A DNA stretch of 28,520 bases. It comes from CAYQAE01 sp964415445 [NCBI: uncultured archaeon] (lineage in GTDB: Archaea > CAYQAE01). Where the stretch lies: assembly GCA_964415445.1 (NCBI GenBank), contig CAYQAE010000007.1, forward strand, positions 2,294 through 30,813. Direction: 5' to 3'. The position numbers and the translations under genes are program-made. Below are positions 15,671 to 24,259 of the stretch, in pieces (the stretch's first letter is position 1; each line of letters opens with the position of its first letter). A model generated the notes under the pieces. The model was not told where the DNA came from. It searched no databases and saw only the letters and a program-made list of their open reading frames with translations.

Positions 15671-16645
15671 ATGATTCCAATTAAAAATATAAATAAATTA
15701 GAAATTTCAAAACTAATTAAAAAATATAAAAATAGCGCTAAAGAAATAGCAGCTAAATTTTACAAAACTAATGTTAAATTAATAACAAACAATTCACTTT
15801 TTTACAATTTCTGGGACTTAAATTGGTTTAAATCAAATAATAATCCTAAAATCAAAATATACGCAATAAAATCAGATGATAAACCCAATGTATACTATTG
15901 TAAAGAAGAAAATACCATGATAATTTTTAATGCCAATTATTATGGGCATATCAAATCAATAGCTTTAGAATTAAGTAGAGATATTTTAGAAGATCAAAAT
16001 ATACTAAGTATCCATGGAAGCAGTGTTGAAATTAAAAAAAGAGGAATATCAATTATCGGAAAAAGTGGAGCAGGAAAAAGTTCTTTTGCAGAGAAATTAG
16101 TAGAAGATGAAGATGCAACAATTCTATCAGATGACTGGATATACTTAGATTTAGAAAATAATCAAATTTATGGGCATAATCCTGAAAATTACCTATATAT
16201 GCGAACTAGATTTTTGCAAAATAGAGAAGAGCTTGAAGAAAAAATAAGAAGAGGCCCCTTAGAAAATATAGAAAGAGACGCACCCCTAGCTTCATTTTAT
16301 ACAAAAAAACCCCGAACTATAATTGATCCTAAATTAGTTTACAATAAAATAAAGAGAGAATCTAAAATTGATACTTTATTTATAATTGATAAAAGAAGAA
16401 GTGACTCTGTTTTAATTAGAAAAGTAAATGAATTTGAAGCAATAGAAGTCCTTAAGCGAAATAAATTCTTCTATCCAAATTTAATAGAAAAAAAGAACTA
16501 TAAAAAAACAACAGAACTGTTTATGAAGTATGCAGATTATCTAAATATCTACACTATTAATCTGATAAAGCATTTCGATGTTTATATGCCTACAATTAGA
16601 GAAATAATTGAAGAGCCAAGAGAAGATCATTCACTTATCATCTAA
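15671..16645 (+). CDS. HprK/PEPCK-like P-loop protein
   Basis: 324 aa from ATG 15671; an upstream GTG at 15662 is an alternative. After an N-terminal domain of about 110 residues comes SIHGSSVEI, the strand-His lead-in typical of HprK-like kinases, then P-loop GKSGAGKSS at 130-138 and the ILSDDW acidic pair at about 151-156. In bacteria this fold phosphorylates HPr Ser46. No HPr is visible nearby, so the archaeal member must act on something else, perhaps a peptide or small molecule. The last 15 nt overlap the convergent phosphoesterase gene. Confidence 0.74.
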   Translation: MIPIKNINKLEISKLIKKYKNSAKEIAAKFYKTNVKLITNNSLFYNFWDLNWFKSNNNPKIKIYAIKSDDKPNVYYCKEENTMIIFNANYYGHIKSIALELSRDILEDQNILSIHGSSVEIKKRGISIIGKSGAGKSSFAEKLVEDEDATILSDDWIYLDLENNQIYGHNPENYLYMRTRFLQNREELEEKIRRGPLENIERDAPLASFYTKKPRTIIDPKLVYNKIKRESKIDTLFIIDKRRSDSVLIRKVNEFEAIEVLKRNKFFYPNLIEKKNYKKTTELFMKYADYLNIYTINLIKHFDVYMPTIREIIEEPREDHSLII

Positions 16646-17413
16646 TATCTCATCAACTCGACCTAAATAAGTATTATCTAAAAGAAATACATCCCCTTTA
16701 TTTTTATTAATAATTTTTGAACTCAAAATTGGACCCAGTGAATGTAGATTACTTTTTTTAATTTCTCTACCTGATAGAATATCAGAAAAAGCTGGAACTA
16801 AAATCAATTTTTTATCAGATAAGCCTTCATCAAATTCAACTTTTCCCTTCTTTTTGATATATTCATCTACCATTTTTTCAATTGATACATCAAACTCTAA
16901 CCATACCTTTTGAAAATGAAATATTCCAAATTTATCAACTATTTTAATATTAGCATGTCTATGTCCTGAGATGAGAACTTCAGATTTAAATAAATCTAAA
17001 TTAGGCCAGCGATGTCCATGAAATAGACCATATTTTTTATAAACTAAAATACCCTCTGAACCATGAATGTATATATTTTCAGGTACAATTTTTTCAATTC
17101 CGCCATCATGATTTCCCAAAACAATATGAACTTCTAATAGTTTAGATAACTCTTTAAACAAATTATAAATTTTATTTCGCTCATAAAAACCTGCAATCTG
17201 GATGCTATGCTTTACATCCCCCAAAATAAACAATTTTTCATATTTATTTTTATCCAACTCTTCCTTAATTGAATTATAAATTACTTTCTCTTGATTTAGA
17301 ATATGAACTCCTTTTTTATAATATTCCTCCTCAACTCCCAAATGTAGATCTGCCACTATTAGATACCTATCATCTATAGATAACATTGGTTTTTCATTTA
17401 TTTTTTTGAGCAA
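16631..17413 (-). CDS. ICC-like metallophosphoesterase (COG1407 type)
   Basis: 260 aa. All calcineurin-like metal motifs are present in order: D22-L-H24 (VADLHLG), GD at 65-66 followed by VKHS, GNHD at 100-103, HGH at 132-134 and GHRH at 150-153. The D-x-K-H form after GD and the compact length fit the archaeal/bacterial COG1407 branch, which is related to DNA-repair-linked phosphoesterases; the substrate is unproven. Start ATG 17413. Convergent with the HprK-like gene, 15-nt 3' overlap. Confidence 0.9.
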   Translation of the reverse strand: MLKKINEKPMLSIDDRYLIVADLHLGVEEEYYKKGVHILNQEKVIYNSIKEELDKNKYEKLFILGDVKHSIQIAGFYERNKIYNLFKELSKLLEVHIVLGNHDGGIEKIVPENIYIHGSEGILVYKKYGLFHGHRWPNLDLFKSEVLISGHRHANIKIVDKFGIFHFQKVWLEFDVSIEKMVDEYIKKKGKVEFDEGLSDKKLILVPAFSDILSGREIKKSNLHSLGPILSSKIINKNKGDVFLLDNTYLGRVDEILDDK

Positions 17414-17463
17414 TTTAACACCTTAGAATAAAATTACACATAAAACCTTAACAGTATTAACAT

Positions 17464-17673
17464 GTGATAATTGCGAACATAGCAAAAAAAATATCAAAAT
17501 TATCTATATTTAAAATTAAACATATTCAAGAAGATCTGGTAAAAAAAGGGATAAATATCTCAAAAAGAGATATAATAGAATCCTCATTAAACTTTCAAAT
17601 GCTCATAAATCTGATTTTTACAAATATATCCAAAAAAACTCCTACAAGTACTAAAAAAATAGTGATTCTCTAA
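17464..17673 (+). CDS. 69-aa hypothetical protein
   Basis: Begins at GTG 17464 in the gap after the divergent phosphoesterase start. It is basic, with a helix-rich middle (IQEDLVKKGINISKRDIIES) that resembles the DNA-binding part of small ribbon-helix-helix-like or antitoxin proteins, but no family is firmly recognised. No clear SD. It precedes the ATPase gene by 137 nt and is not obviously in its operon, since the ATPase has its own promoter. Confidence 0.45.
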   Translation: MIIANIAKKISKLSIFKIKHIQEDLVKKGINISKRDIIESSLNFQMLINLIFTNISKKTPTSTKKIVIL

Positions 17674-17759
17674 AAGAGCATAATCTAATATTATAAATAA
17701 CAAAATAGACTGGCTTATAAGACGAGAAAAATTATAATTAATGTTTTCAAAAATTTATT

Positions 17760-17773
17760 GGTATTACAATACC
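17760..17773. promoter_or_regulatory. Upstream palindromic operator of the ATPase gene
   Basis: GGTATT-AC-AATACC, two perfect 6-bp arms with a 2-bp centre, immediately upstream of the TATA-like TTTAAA. Centre-to-centre distance to the second copy is 34 bp, about three helical turns. Confidence 0.65.
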
Positions 17774-17781
17774 TAAGATTA

Positions 17782-17787
17782 TTTAAA
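17782..17787 (+). promoter_or_regulatory. TATA-like element of the ATPase gene
   Basis: TTTAAA, 24-29 nt before ATG 17811, the distance expected for a leaderless transcript. It lies between the two GGTATT palindromes. Confidence 0.45.
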
Positions 17788-17793
17788 GACATT

Positions 17794-17807
17794 GGTATTA
17801 TAATACC
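17794..17807. promoter_or_regulatory. Downstream palindromic operator of the ATPase gene
   Basis: GGTATTATAATACC is a perfect 14-bp palindrome ending 3 nt before the start codon. Both copies share an upstream TT (TTGGTATTA), so they are direct repeats of a palindrome. A bound protein here would cover the predicted transcription start. Confidence 0.7.
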
Positions 17808-17810
17808 AGT

Positions 17811-19193
17811 ATGGAAATTTCAGACTATATGCCTCAAAATGTTTGGTGGAGAAAAAAAGAGTCTATCGAAGACGATAAACACATATCTGAATTAAAATCA
17901 AAAAAATATAAATGGCACCCTGAAATTTTAGATGAGATAAATTTAGTGCCAAAAAACATATATACATTAAGAGGACCTCGCCAAATCGGAAAAACTACTT
18001 TATGCAAGCTTATTATCAAATCTCTACTAAAAAAGATAGATGATCCAAAAGCTATTTTTTATGCTTCATGTGATCTTTTGGTAGATTTCAAAGAATTAGT
18101 TGATCTAATTAAAAAATATCTAGAATTTAGTTTGTCCCAAAATATCAAAGAAAATTACATATTTATAGATGAAGTATCGTCTATAAAAAATTGGCAAAAA
18201 GCTATCAAGTTTTTAGTAGATTCAAATGAATTAAAAAACACAGCTCTATTTCTTACAGGCTCACATACCTTAGACATCAAACACAGTATAGAAAGACTAC
18301 CAGGGAGAGTAGGAAGACACGGTAAAAATATTCTTCTTCTGCCACTTTCTTTTAGAGAATTTATAGAATTAATAAATCCCAAATTAAGTAAAAAAATAAA
18401 AAAAATCCAAAAAATAGACCAAAATGAAATAAAAAATAATTCACCAATTGCCTTTGAAAATGAGCTAAAGATATTATTTAACCAATATTTAATCACAGGA
18501 GGATTTCCACTATCTATAAATGAATTTTTTACTCACAAAAAGATTTCTGACTATATTTTTGAAATTTATAGACAATGGATTTTCGGAGATATTGTAAAAT
18601 GGGGAAAACAAGAAAAGATATCAAAACAAATTATAAGGGCTGCAATAAAAAGACAGGGATCATTAATTAGTTGGGATTCATTTGCAAAAGAAGCAGAGAT
18701 TAAAAGCCACAAAACAGTAAGTGCATATATCGAGGATCTTGAGAATATGTTTGTCTTCTTTATTTTGTACTATCTTGATTTGAGCAAAAAAATAGTAGAT
18801 TACAACAAAAACAAAAAAGTATATTTCTTTGATCCTTTTATCTATCATATATTCAATAAAATTTTTTATCTTAAAAATTATGATATCACACCCTCTTTAG
18901 TTGAATCGGTGGTAGTTTCAAATATATCAAAATTTTTACATCAAAAAAATATAAACGTCCAAGATATAAATGAGAATATCTTTTATTGGAAAAACAAAAA
19001 AGAAGTAGATATTATCGTCAAATACAAAGATGATATTATTCCAATTGAAGTTAAATATCAGAATAAATTATCTAAAGATGATTACAAATCATTGTATGAA
19101 TTTTCTAAAGGAATAATTGCTACAAAAAACACATATGAACAACAAAAAAATTATTTAGCAGTTCCAATTCATGTATTTTTGGCGATGTTATAA
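17811..19193 (+). CDS. AAA-type ATPase with DUF4143 and nuclease-like C-terminus (archaeal ATPase, COG1373)
   Basis: 460 aa. The N-terminal PQNVWW element is followed by Walker A GPRQIGKT at 55-62, Walker B IFIDE at about 118-122, a sensor strand LFLTGSH at about 148-154, LPGRVG, and LLPLSFREF. The DUF4143 region starts near YLITGGFP. The C-terminus (VDIIVKYKDDIIPIEVKY) has the D...E-x-K arrangement of PD-(D/E)xK nuclease folds. Such ATPases are numerous and patchily distributed in archaea, often as laterally moving single genes; their role is unclear. The two promoter palindromes suggest tight, probably self-directed, control. Confidence 0.88.
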   Translation: MEISDYMPQNVWWRKKESIEDDKHISELKSKKYKWHPEILDEINLVPKNIYTLRGPRQIGKTTLCKLIIKSLLKKIDDPKAIFYASCDLLVDFKELVDLIKKYLEFSLSQNIKENYIFIDEVSSIKNWQKAIKFLVDSNELKNTALFLTGSHTLDIKHSIERLPGRVGRHGKNILLLPLSFREFIELINPKLSKKIKKIQKIDQNEIKNNSPIAFENELKILFNQYLITGGFPLSINEFFTHKKISDYIFEIYRQWIFGDIVKWGKQEKISKQIIRAAIKRQGSLISWDSFAKEAEIKSHKTVSAYIEDLENMFVFFILYYLDLSKKIVDYNKNKKVYFFDPFIYHIFNKIFYLKNYDITPSLVESVVVSNISKFLHQKNINVQDINENIFYWKNKKEVDIIVKYKDDIIPIEVKYQNKLSKDDYKSLYEFSKGIIATKNTYEQQKNYLAVPIHVFLAML

Positions 19194-19231
19194 AGAAAAT
19201 TAAAAAACTACAATTTTAGATATGAATTAAG

Positions 19232-19525
19232 ATGAAATTATATAAGATTAGTCTAAAACAGATTATTGTAATTGTTTTATTTGGTCTTTTTTTTTCAATA
19301 ATGCTTTCTGAAAATAAAAGAGTATATGATTTTTCTGATGTTCCCCTAGATGAAGAAGAACATTCAAAATTTAAGATACCACCTATATATTACTTATACG
19401 GATTTTTAATATCTATTGGTATTTTTTTACCTTATTTTATTCTAACCAACAAAGAAGAAGAAAAAAACGAAGAAAAAGAAGAGACAAAGCTAAAGATGGC
19501 AAAAAAACGAAAAAAAGGTAAATAG
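19232..19525 (+). CDS. Small two-pass membrane protein, unknown function
   Basis: 97 aa. Hydrophobic segments at about 9-25 and 50-70 are separated by an acidic loop, and the C-terminal tail is Glu/Lys-rich, ending in a strongly basic stretch. Start ATG 19232, 38 nt after the ATPase stop. No clear SD and no recognised family. The hairpin topology with a highly charged tail suggests a cytoplasmic tail contacting membrane or nucleic acid, which is only inference. Confidence 0.6.
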   Translation: MKLYKISLKQIIVIVLFGLFFSIMLSENKRVYDFSDVPLDEEEHSKFKIPPIYYLYGFLISIGIFLPYFILTNKEEEKNEEKEETKLKMAKKRKKGK

Positions 19526-19557
19526 AATATACAAAAAAGTTCTTATCTTTCCTAAAT

Positions 19558-19573
19558 TGTAATTTTAATTACA
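19558..19573. promoter_or_regulatory. Inverted repeat upstream of the KaiC-archease pair
   Basis: TGTAATT-TT-AATTACA, 7-bp arms, flanked by a looser outer pair TTATCT/AGATAA. It lies about 95 nt before ATG 19669, and could be an operator or the 3'-end structure of the preceding gene. Confidence 0.35.
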
Positions 19574-19668
19574 GATAAAAGACAAAATTTTAACAAAAAA
19601 GTTTATTAGTGATTAGATTTACATTTAATATACAGTCACTAAATAATATATACTTAAGGTGGATTTTT

Positions 19669-20430
19669 ATGGATACAGACCGAGCTAAAACAGGGATTAT
19701 AGGTTTAGATGAATTAATAGAGGGTGGATTTCCAAGAGGAAGATCAATATTATTCAGTGGTGGACCTGGATCAGGGAAAACTACTACATCGCTGCAGTTT
19801 TTAATAAATGGAGCTATGAAATTTGGAGAAAAAGGAATATATGTAGGGCTAGAGATGCCACATTCATTTATAGTCCAAGATATATCCAGATTTGGTTTTG
19901 ATTTAGAATCACTAGAATCTGAAAATAAAGTTATATCTATCGCTCCTGCCTCCTCACAAGAGATAAATCTACCTTTTGAAGATTTAGCTAACAGTTTATT
20001 TTTATTTTCAAAATCTAAACCTGAAAAGATCGGAGAAAAAGTAACTGCAGTTGATACACTAGCTTCACTAGTAGAAGAATATAACATAAAAAGAGTAGTT
20101 TTTGATTCTGTGCCTGCCTTAGGTATGCGTGTAGGAAGTGAGGCAGTAGTTAGGGAGACTGTACAATCTATATGCAACATGCTAAATGGGATGAACTGCA
20201 CTTCAATAATAATTTCAGAAAATCGTAATGAAAATTCACTTAGCAGATATGGAGTAGAAGAATATGTGGCAAATGGAATAATCCTTTTGGGATATGAGAG
20301 AAAAGGATTAGAATATAGAAGAACTCTATCGATTTACAAACTTCAAGGAACAGATCATTCAAAAAAGATTCATGCTTTTGAGATGGGAAGAAACGGAGTA
20401 ATTGTATCACCATTTGGCGAATATGACTAA
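19669..20430 (+). CDS. KaiC/RAD55-family RecA-like ATPase
   Basis: 253 aa from ATG 19669, placed by the SD AAGGTGGA 5 nt upstream; the TTG-initiated longer frame is not needed. The lead-in KTGIIGLDELIEGGFPRG precedes an intact Walker A GGPGSGKTT at about 30-38. A GLEMP segment (usual catalytic Glu) lies at about 64-68, and Walker B is VVFDSVPAL. It is a paralogue of the protein at 8406-9170 (same length, same KaiC lead-in and a late SER/SRYGVEEY-type segment). Its last 8 nt overlap the archease start, implying translational coupling to a tRNA-ligase cofactor. Confidence 0.88.
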   Translation: MDTDRAKTGIIGLDELIEGGFPRGRSILFSGGPGSGKTTTSLQFLINGAMKFGEKGIYVGLEMPHSFIVQDISRFGFDLESLESENKVISIAPASSQEINLPFEDLANSLFLFSKSKPEKIGEKVTAVDTLASLVEEYNIKRVVFDSVPALGMRVGSEAVVRETVQSICNMLNGMNCTSIIISENRNENSLSRYGVEEYVANGIILLGYERKGLEYRRTLSIYKLQGTDHSKKIHAFEMGRNGVIVSPFGEYD

Positions 20431-20848
20431 AATGGACTATGAAATTATTGACGACCATACTGCAGATATAGGATTTAAAATTCATGCAGATGATCTAAAT
20501 TTAGCTTTTTCAAAGTCGGCTTTAGCCTTAACTGATATAATGGTTGACATATCAAGAATTGATTCAAAAAAAGAAACAAAAATTGAAGTCTCTTCTGAAG
20601 ATCTAGAGAGTCTAATGTTTGATTTTTTATCTGAACTTCTTTATTTATTTGACACAGAAGGATTTATAGCTTCAGAAATTAAAGAATTAAAAATAAAGGA
20701 TTATAATCTAAAATCTACCCTTTTAGGAGATAAATTTGATCCAAAAAAGCATGAAGGTAAAACTGAGATTAAGGCAATTACATATCATCAGATGAAAATT
20801 GAAAAAAAGAAAGAAAAATGGGAAATTCAAGTTATTGTTGATATTTAA
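20423..20848 (+). CDS. Archease (RtcB tRNA-ligase activator)
   Basis: 141 aa from ATG 20423; ATG 20432 (MDYEIIDDHTADIGF) would give 138 aa and is a credible alternative. The hallmark DHTADIGF at the N-terminus, the SLMFDFLSELLYLFD helix and a GDKFDPKKHEGKTEIKA segment near the C-terminus mark the archease family. Archease promotes guanylylation and turnover of RtcB, which joins tRNA exons after EndA cleavage. It starts within the end of the KaiC gene; the 3' end overlaps thrC (other strand) by 4 nt. Confidence 0.93.
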   Translation: MTKMDYEIIDDHTADIGFKIHADDLNLAFSKSALALTDIMVDISRIDSKKETKIEVSSEDLESLMFDFLSELLYLFDTEGFIASEIKELKIKDYNLKSTLLGDKFDPKKHEGKTEIKAITYHQMKIEKKKEKWEIQVIVDI

Positions 20849-22062
20849 GATTTAACTACTTCTAATAATTTATCAAAATCTGCTTCAATCTCAATTGGTT
20901 CTCGACATGAATTTACTGCTTGCTCTGGATCTTTTAGAAGATGGCCTGTTGTAATACAGACTATCTTTTCGTTTTTATCTATCATATTATTTTTAAGTAA
21001 TTTATATAAGCCTGCAATAGATGAAGCTGATGCTGGTTCTACCCCAATTCCTTCTTTTCTGGCTAATTTGAGTTGAGCTTGGATTATCTCATCATCTGTT
21101 ACACTCTCAGCTAGACCACCTGACTCATATATTGCCCTTAGTGCTTTTTTTGCATTTACAGGATCGCCTATTCTAATTGCAGTAGCTATAGTTTCAGGGT
21201 TTTTTACAGCTATTATATCATCTTTTTTATCTTTGTAAGCATTAACAATTGGTTTTGCACCTTCAGCTTGGATTCCAGTCATTTTTGGAAGTTTATCGAT
21301 TATACCCAATTTTTTGAACTCTTTGAATCCTTTCCACAAAGCTGAAATATTTCCAGCATTACCAACAGGTATAATAATTCGATCGGGGGCCCCTCCATTC
21401 AATTGATCTACGATCTCAAAAGCCATAGATTTTTGGCCTTCTAATCTAAAAGGATTTAGCGAATTTAGAAGATAAGCATGACCTTCATTTGTAAAACGTC
21501 TAATCAAATTTAGAGCTTCATCAAAATTACCCCTAAGCGCTATTACTTTTGCACCATGAAATAGAGCTTGTGCAACTTTACCTAAAGCTACTTTTTTTGC
21601 AGGAAGCAAAACTACACAATTTAGACCAGATCTAGCAGCATATACAGCTAGGGATGCAGAAGTATTTCCAGTTGATGCACATGCAACTGTATCTATACCA
21701 TAATCAATAGCTTTTGTTACTCCCAAAGTCATGCCCCGATCTTTGAAACTACCTGTTACATTACTTCCTTCGTTTTTTACATAAAATGAATCCATTCCAA
21801 AGTCTTTAGATAAACTTTTGCAATGATATAGAGGGGTGCCACCTTCAGATATAGATACAATGTTTTTTTTATTTTTCACAGGCATTAATTCTTTATACTT
21901 CCAGACACCTAATTTCCGATTAGAAAAAGTATTTTTATCAATTGATGCAAAATAATCATCTGAAAAAGAAACTTCTAATAATCCGCCACAATCACAAACA
22001 TATCTAACTGAATCGTCTTCAAAAGAGCGATTGCATTCAATACATTTTAATTTATAATTCAT
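20845..22062 (-). CDS. thrC: Threonine synthase
   Basis: 405 aa from ATG 22062; GTG 22071 would add three residues. It makes threonine from O-phosphohomoserine with PLP. An N-terminal zinc ribbon (C7, C10, C23, C25) is typical of archaeal ThrC. The PLP lysine is K107 in GSFKDRG, the substrate loop STGNTSAS follows, and a glycine-rich phosphate-binding loop (PVGNAGN) is present. The paralogues cysteate synthase and threonine dehydratase are less likely given the zinc ribbon and length, but cysteate synthase is the main alternative in methanogens. Confidence 0.88.
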   Translation of the reverse strand: MNYKLKCIECNRSFEDDSVRYVCDCGGLLEVSFSDDYFASIDKNTFSNRKLGVWKYKELMPVKNKKNIVSISEGGTPLYHCKSLSKDFGMDSFYVKNEGSNVTGSFKDRGMTLGVTKAIDYGIDTVACASTGNTSASLAVYAARSGLNCVVLLPAKKVALGKVAQALFHGAKVIALRGNFDEALNLIRRFTNEGHAYLLNSLNPFRLEGQKSMAFEIVDQLNGGAPDRIIIPVGNAGNISALWKGFKEFKKLGIIDKLPKMTGIQAEGAKPIVNAYKDKKDDIIAVKNPETIATAIRIGDPVNAKKALRAIYESGGLAESVTDDEIIQAQLKLARKEGIGVEPASASSIAGLYKLLKNNMIDKNEKIVCITTGHLLKDPEQAVNSCREPIEIEADFDKLLEVVKS

Positions 22063-22167
22063 GATGTTCACAATTTAAGATTTTAAAGAGAGTTTTTTAA
22101 TTTTATGATTTCAAAAAATTTAATCTAGAAATAAATTGATTATCAAAAAAAGTAAGGAGAATAAAAT

Positions 22168-23472
22168 ATGAATCCCTGGACTCACATTAATATAAAAAAC
22201 AATATTTTGCATATGAATGAAATAAACCTTTCTGATATAGTAGATAAATATTCAACACCGCTTTATGTAGTATCTTCAGATAGACTTATAGAAAAATATA
22301 GACAATTAAAAGATGCATTTGAAGATTACAAAAATGAAACAATAATTATTTTCGCATACAAAGCTAACAGTCATCTTGCAGTATGTAGGACTTTATCCAA
22401 TGTAGATTGTGGTGCAGATGTAGTATCACGGGGAGAGTTAGACGTTGCTAAAAAAATTCAAGTTGATCCAAAAAAAATAGTGTTTAATGGAAACAACAAA
22501 ACAATAGACGAGTTAAAATTAGCTAGTGAGTCAAATTTACTTATGGTCAATGTTGATTCGTTTTCTGAGATAGAAAAAATCAAAAAGCTAAATTTGCCTC
22601 TAAATGTAGCAGTTAGAGTTAATCCTAATGTAGATGCTAAAGTTCACAAACATGTAGCTGTGGGACTAAAAGAGAGTAAGTTTGGAATAGATATTGAAGG
22701 AGGATGTGCTCTCAAAGCTTACAAAAAATTATCAGAATGTAAAAATGTATCAATTAAAGGAATTCACTGCCATATTGGATCTCAAATTAAAGAAGTCGAT
22801 CCATTTGTCTCTGCCTGTGAAAAATTAATTGATTTATCTAAGGAAATTAAAGATAAATTATCAATTGAGATAGAATATCTCAATTTAGGTGGAGGAATTG
22901 GTGTTGCATCTAAAGTTGATGATAAGATAGTAACTTTTCAAGAGTATGCCAAAAGAATAAAAGAGACTATATACTCTAAATGCAAACAACATAATCTAAA
23001 AACACCTAAATTAATTTTAGAACCGGGTAGATCTATTGCAGCTGATTCTACTCTTCTTTTGGGAAAAGTTGGCACCATCAAGAAAAAAGATTCAATAAAT
23101 TGGGCTAGTTTAGATACAGGAATGACTCATCTGATGCGGCCTGCATTATATGGTGCATATCACTATATGCAAGTAGTTAATGATACTAACAGAAGTAAAA
23201 AGGAAAAATATAGCATGGCAGGGCCTTGTTGTGAATCAGGAGACTTTTTAGCTAAAGATAGAGAACTAACTTCTCTAAAAGAAGGAGATATAATAGCTAT
23301 ATATAATTCTGGAGCGTATGGATTTACAATGTCTCACAATTATAATCTTCAATATAGACCAAAAGTAATTATGCTACATAAGGAAAAAGACTATTTAATT
23401 AGGGAAAGAGAAGATTTTGATTATCTCTACAAATTAGAAAAAATACCAGATGTGCTATTAGATGTCTATTGA
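22168..23472 (+). CDS. lysA: Diaminopimelate decarboxylase
   Basis: 434 aa. It decarboxylates meso-diaminopimelate to L-lysine, a PLP fold-type III enzyme. The PLP lysine is K65 in FAYKANSH. Further motifs are HCHIGSQ, LGGGIG, LEPGRSI, and CCESGD with the catalytic Cys, and YGFTMSHNYN near the end. A clear SD AAGGAG lies 10 nt before the ATG. The stop overlaps the dapF start, so the last two steps of the DAP route to lysine are translationally coupled. Confidence 0.95.
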   Translation: MNPWTHINIKNNILHMNEINLSDIVDKYSTPLYVVSSDRLIEKYRQLKDAFEDYKNETIIIFAYKANSHLAVCRTLSNVDCGADVVSRGELDVAKKIQVDPKKIVFNGNNKTIDELKLASESNLLMVNVDSFSEIEKIKKLNLPLNVAVRVNPNVDAKVHKHVAVGLKESKFGIDIEGGCALKAYKKLSECKNVSIKGIHCHIGSQIKEVDPFVSACEKLIDLSKEIKDKLSIEIEYLNLGGGIGVASKVDDKIVTFQEYAKRIKETIYSKCKQHNLKTPKLILEPGRSIAADSTLLLGKVGTIKKKDSINWASLDTGMTHLMRPALYGAYHYMQVVNDTNRSKKEKYSMAGPCCESGDFLAKDRELTSLKEGDIIAIYNSGAYGFTMSHNYNLQYRPKVIMLHKEKDYLIREREDFDYLYKLEKIPDVLLDVY

Positions 23473-24247
23473 ATTTTATAAATATCAGGCCGTGGGTAAC
23501 GATTTTATAATAATTGATGAGATTAAAAATAGGATTTTAGAAGATAAAAAAGAATTCACAAAAAAATATTGCACGCGAAAATTTTCTATAGGTGCAGATG
23601 GAGTATTATTTTTATCAAAATCTAAAATTTGTGATTTTAAGATGCGAATATTTAATTCAGATGGATCAGAAGATGAAATGTGCGGAAACGGAATAAGATG
23701 TCTCTCAAAATATATTAAAGATCAAAAATTAATAGATAAAAACAAAATTAAAATAGAGACTTTGGCTGGAAAAAAAGATGTTTTCTTTGAAGATGGAAAA
23801 ATTAGTGTATCTATGGGAAAGCCAGAATATAAAGATGATCCAAAACAAGAAATAGACATTGACGGCAAAAAAATAATAATATATTATATAAATACAGGAG
23901 TCCCTCATGTAGTAGTTTTTCTAAATTTTCCAAAAGATATTATAAAAAAAATAAGATATCATAAGAGATTTCAACCACAAGGTACAAATGTAAATATAGT
24001 AGATGAAAATGATTTTATGAAAGTTAAAACTTATGAAAGAGGAGTTGAAGATTTTACTCTAAGTTGTGGAACTGGAGCTTGTGCATCTGTTTTAGTTAAA
24101 TATTTATTAGATAAAAAAACGCTTAAAAGGACTGTTGAGACTAAAGGTGGAGTTTTAAATATTGAATTGGTAGAAAAAAATAACTCAATTGAAGATATTA
24201 TATTGAGCGGAGAAGTACATAAGATATACAAAGGTAAATTATTTTAG
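23462..24247 (+). CDS. dapF: Diaminopimelate epimerase
   Basis: 261 aa. It interconverts LL- and meso-diaminopimelate, supplying LysA. The two catalytic cysteines are C74 (DEMCGNGIRC) and C202 (SCGTGACAS), and the N-terminal QAVGNDFIIID signature is present. Its start overlaps the lysA stop by 11 nt. It ends in TAG, and the next gene (DedA-like) lies in the same frame 12 nt later. Confidence 0.95.
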   Translation: MSIEFYKYQAVGNDFIIIDEIKNRILEDKKEFTKKYCTRKFSIGADGVLFLSKSKICDFKMRIFNSDGSEDEMCGNGIRCLSKYIKDQKLIDKNKIKIETLAGKKDVFFEDGKISVSMGKPEYKDDPKQEIDIDGKKIIIYYINTGVPHVVVFLNFPKDIIKKIRYHKRFQPQGTNVNIVDENDFMKVKTYERGVEDFTLSCGTGACASVLVKYLLDKKTLKRTVETKGGVLNIELVEKNNSIEDIILSGEVHKIYKGKLF

Positions 24248-24249
24248 AA

Positions 24250-24255
24250 GGGGAT
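24250..24255 (+). promoter_or_regulatory. SD that points to an ACG start at 24260
   Basis: GGGGAT, one mismatch from the GGTGAT core used at endA, NAC and the acidic unknown gene. In those genes the start codon follows after 4-5 nt; here 4 nt later is ACG. Confidence 0.5.
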
Positions 24256-24259
24256 TATA

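Noticed and set aside
17464-19193. Toxin-antitoxin pairing of the 69-aa protein with the ATPase
   Set aside because: The ATPase has its own promoter with operators 137 nt downstream of the small gene, and neither product matches a known toxin; the pairing is not supported beyond proximity.
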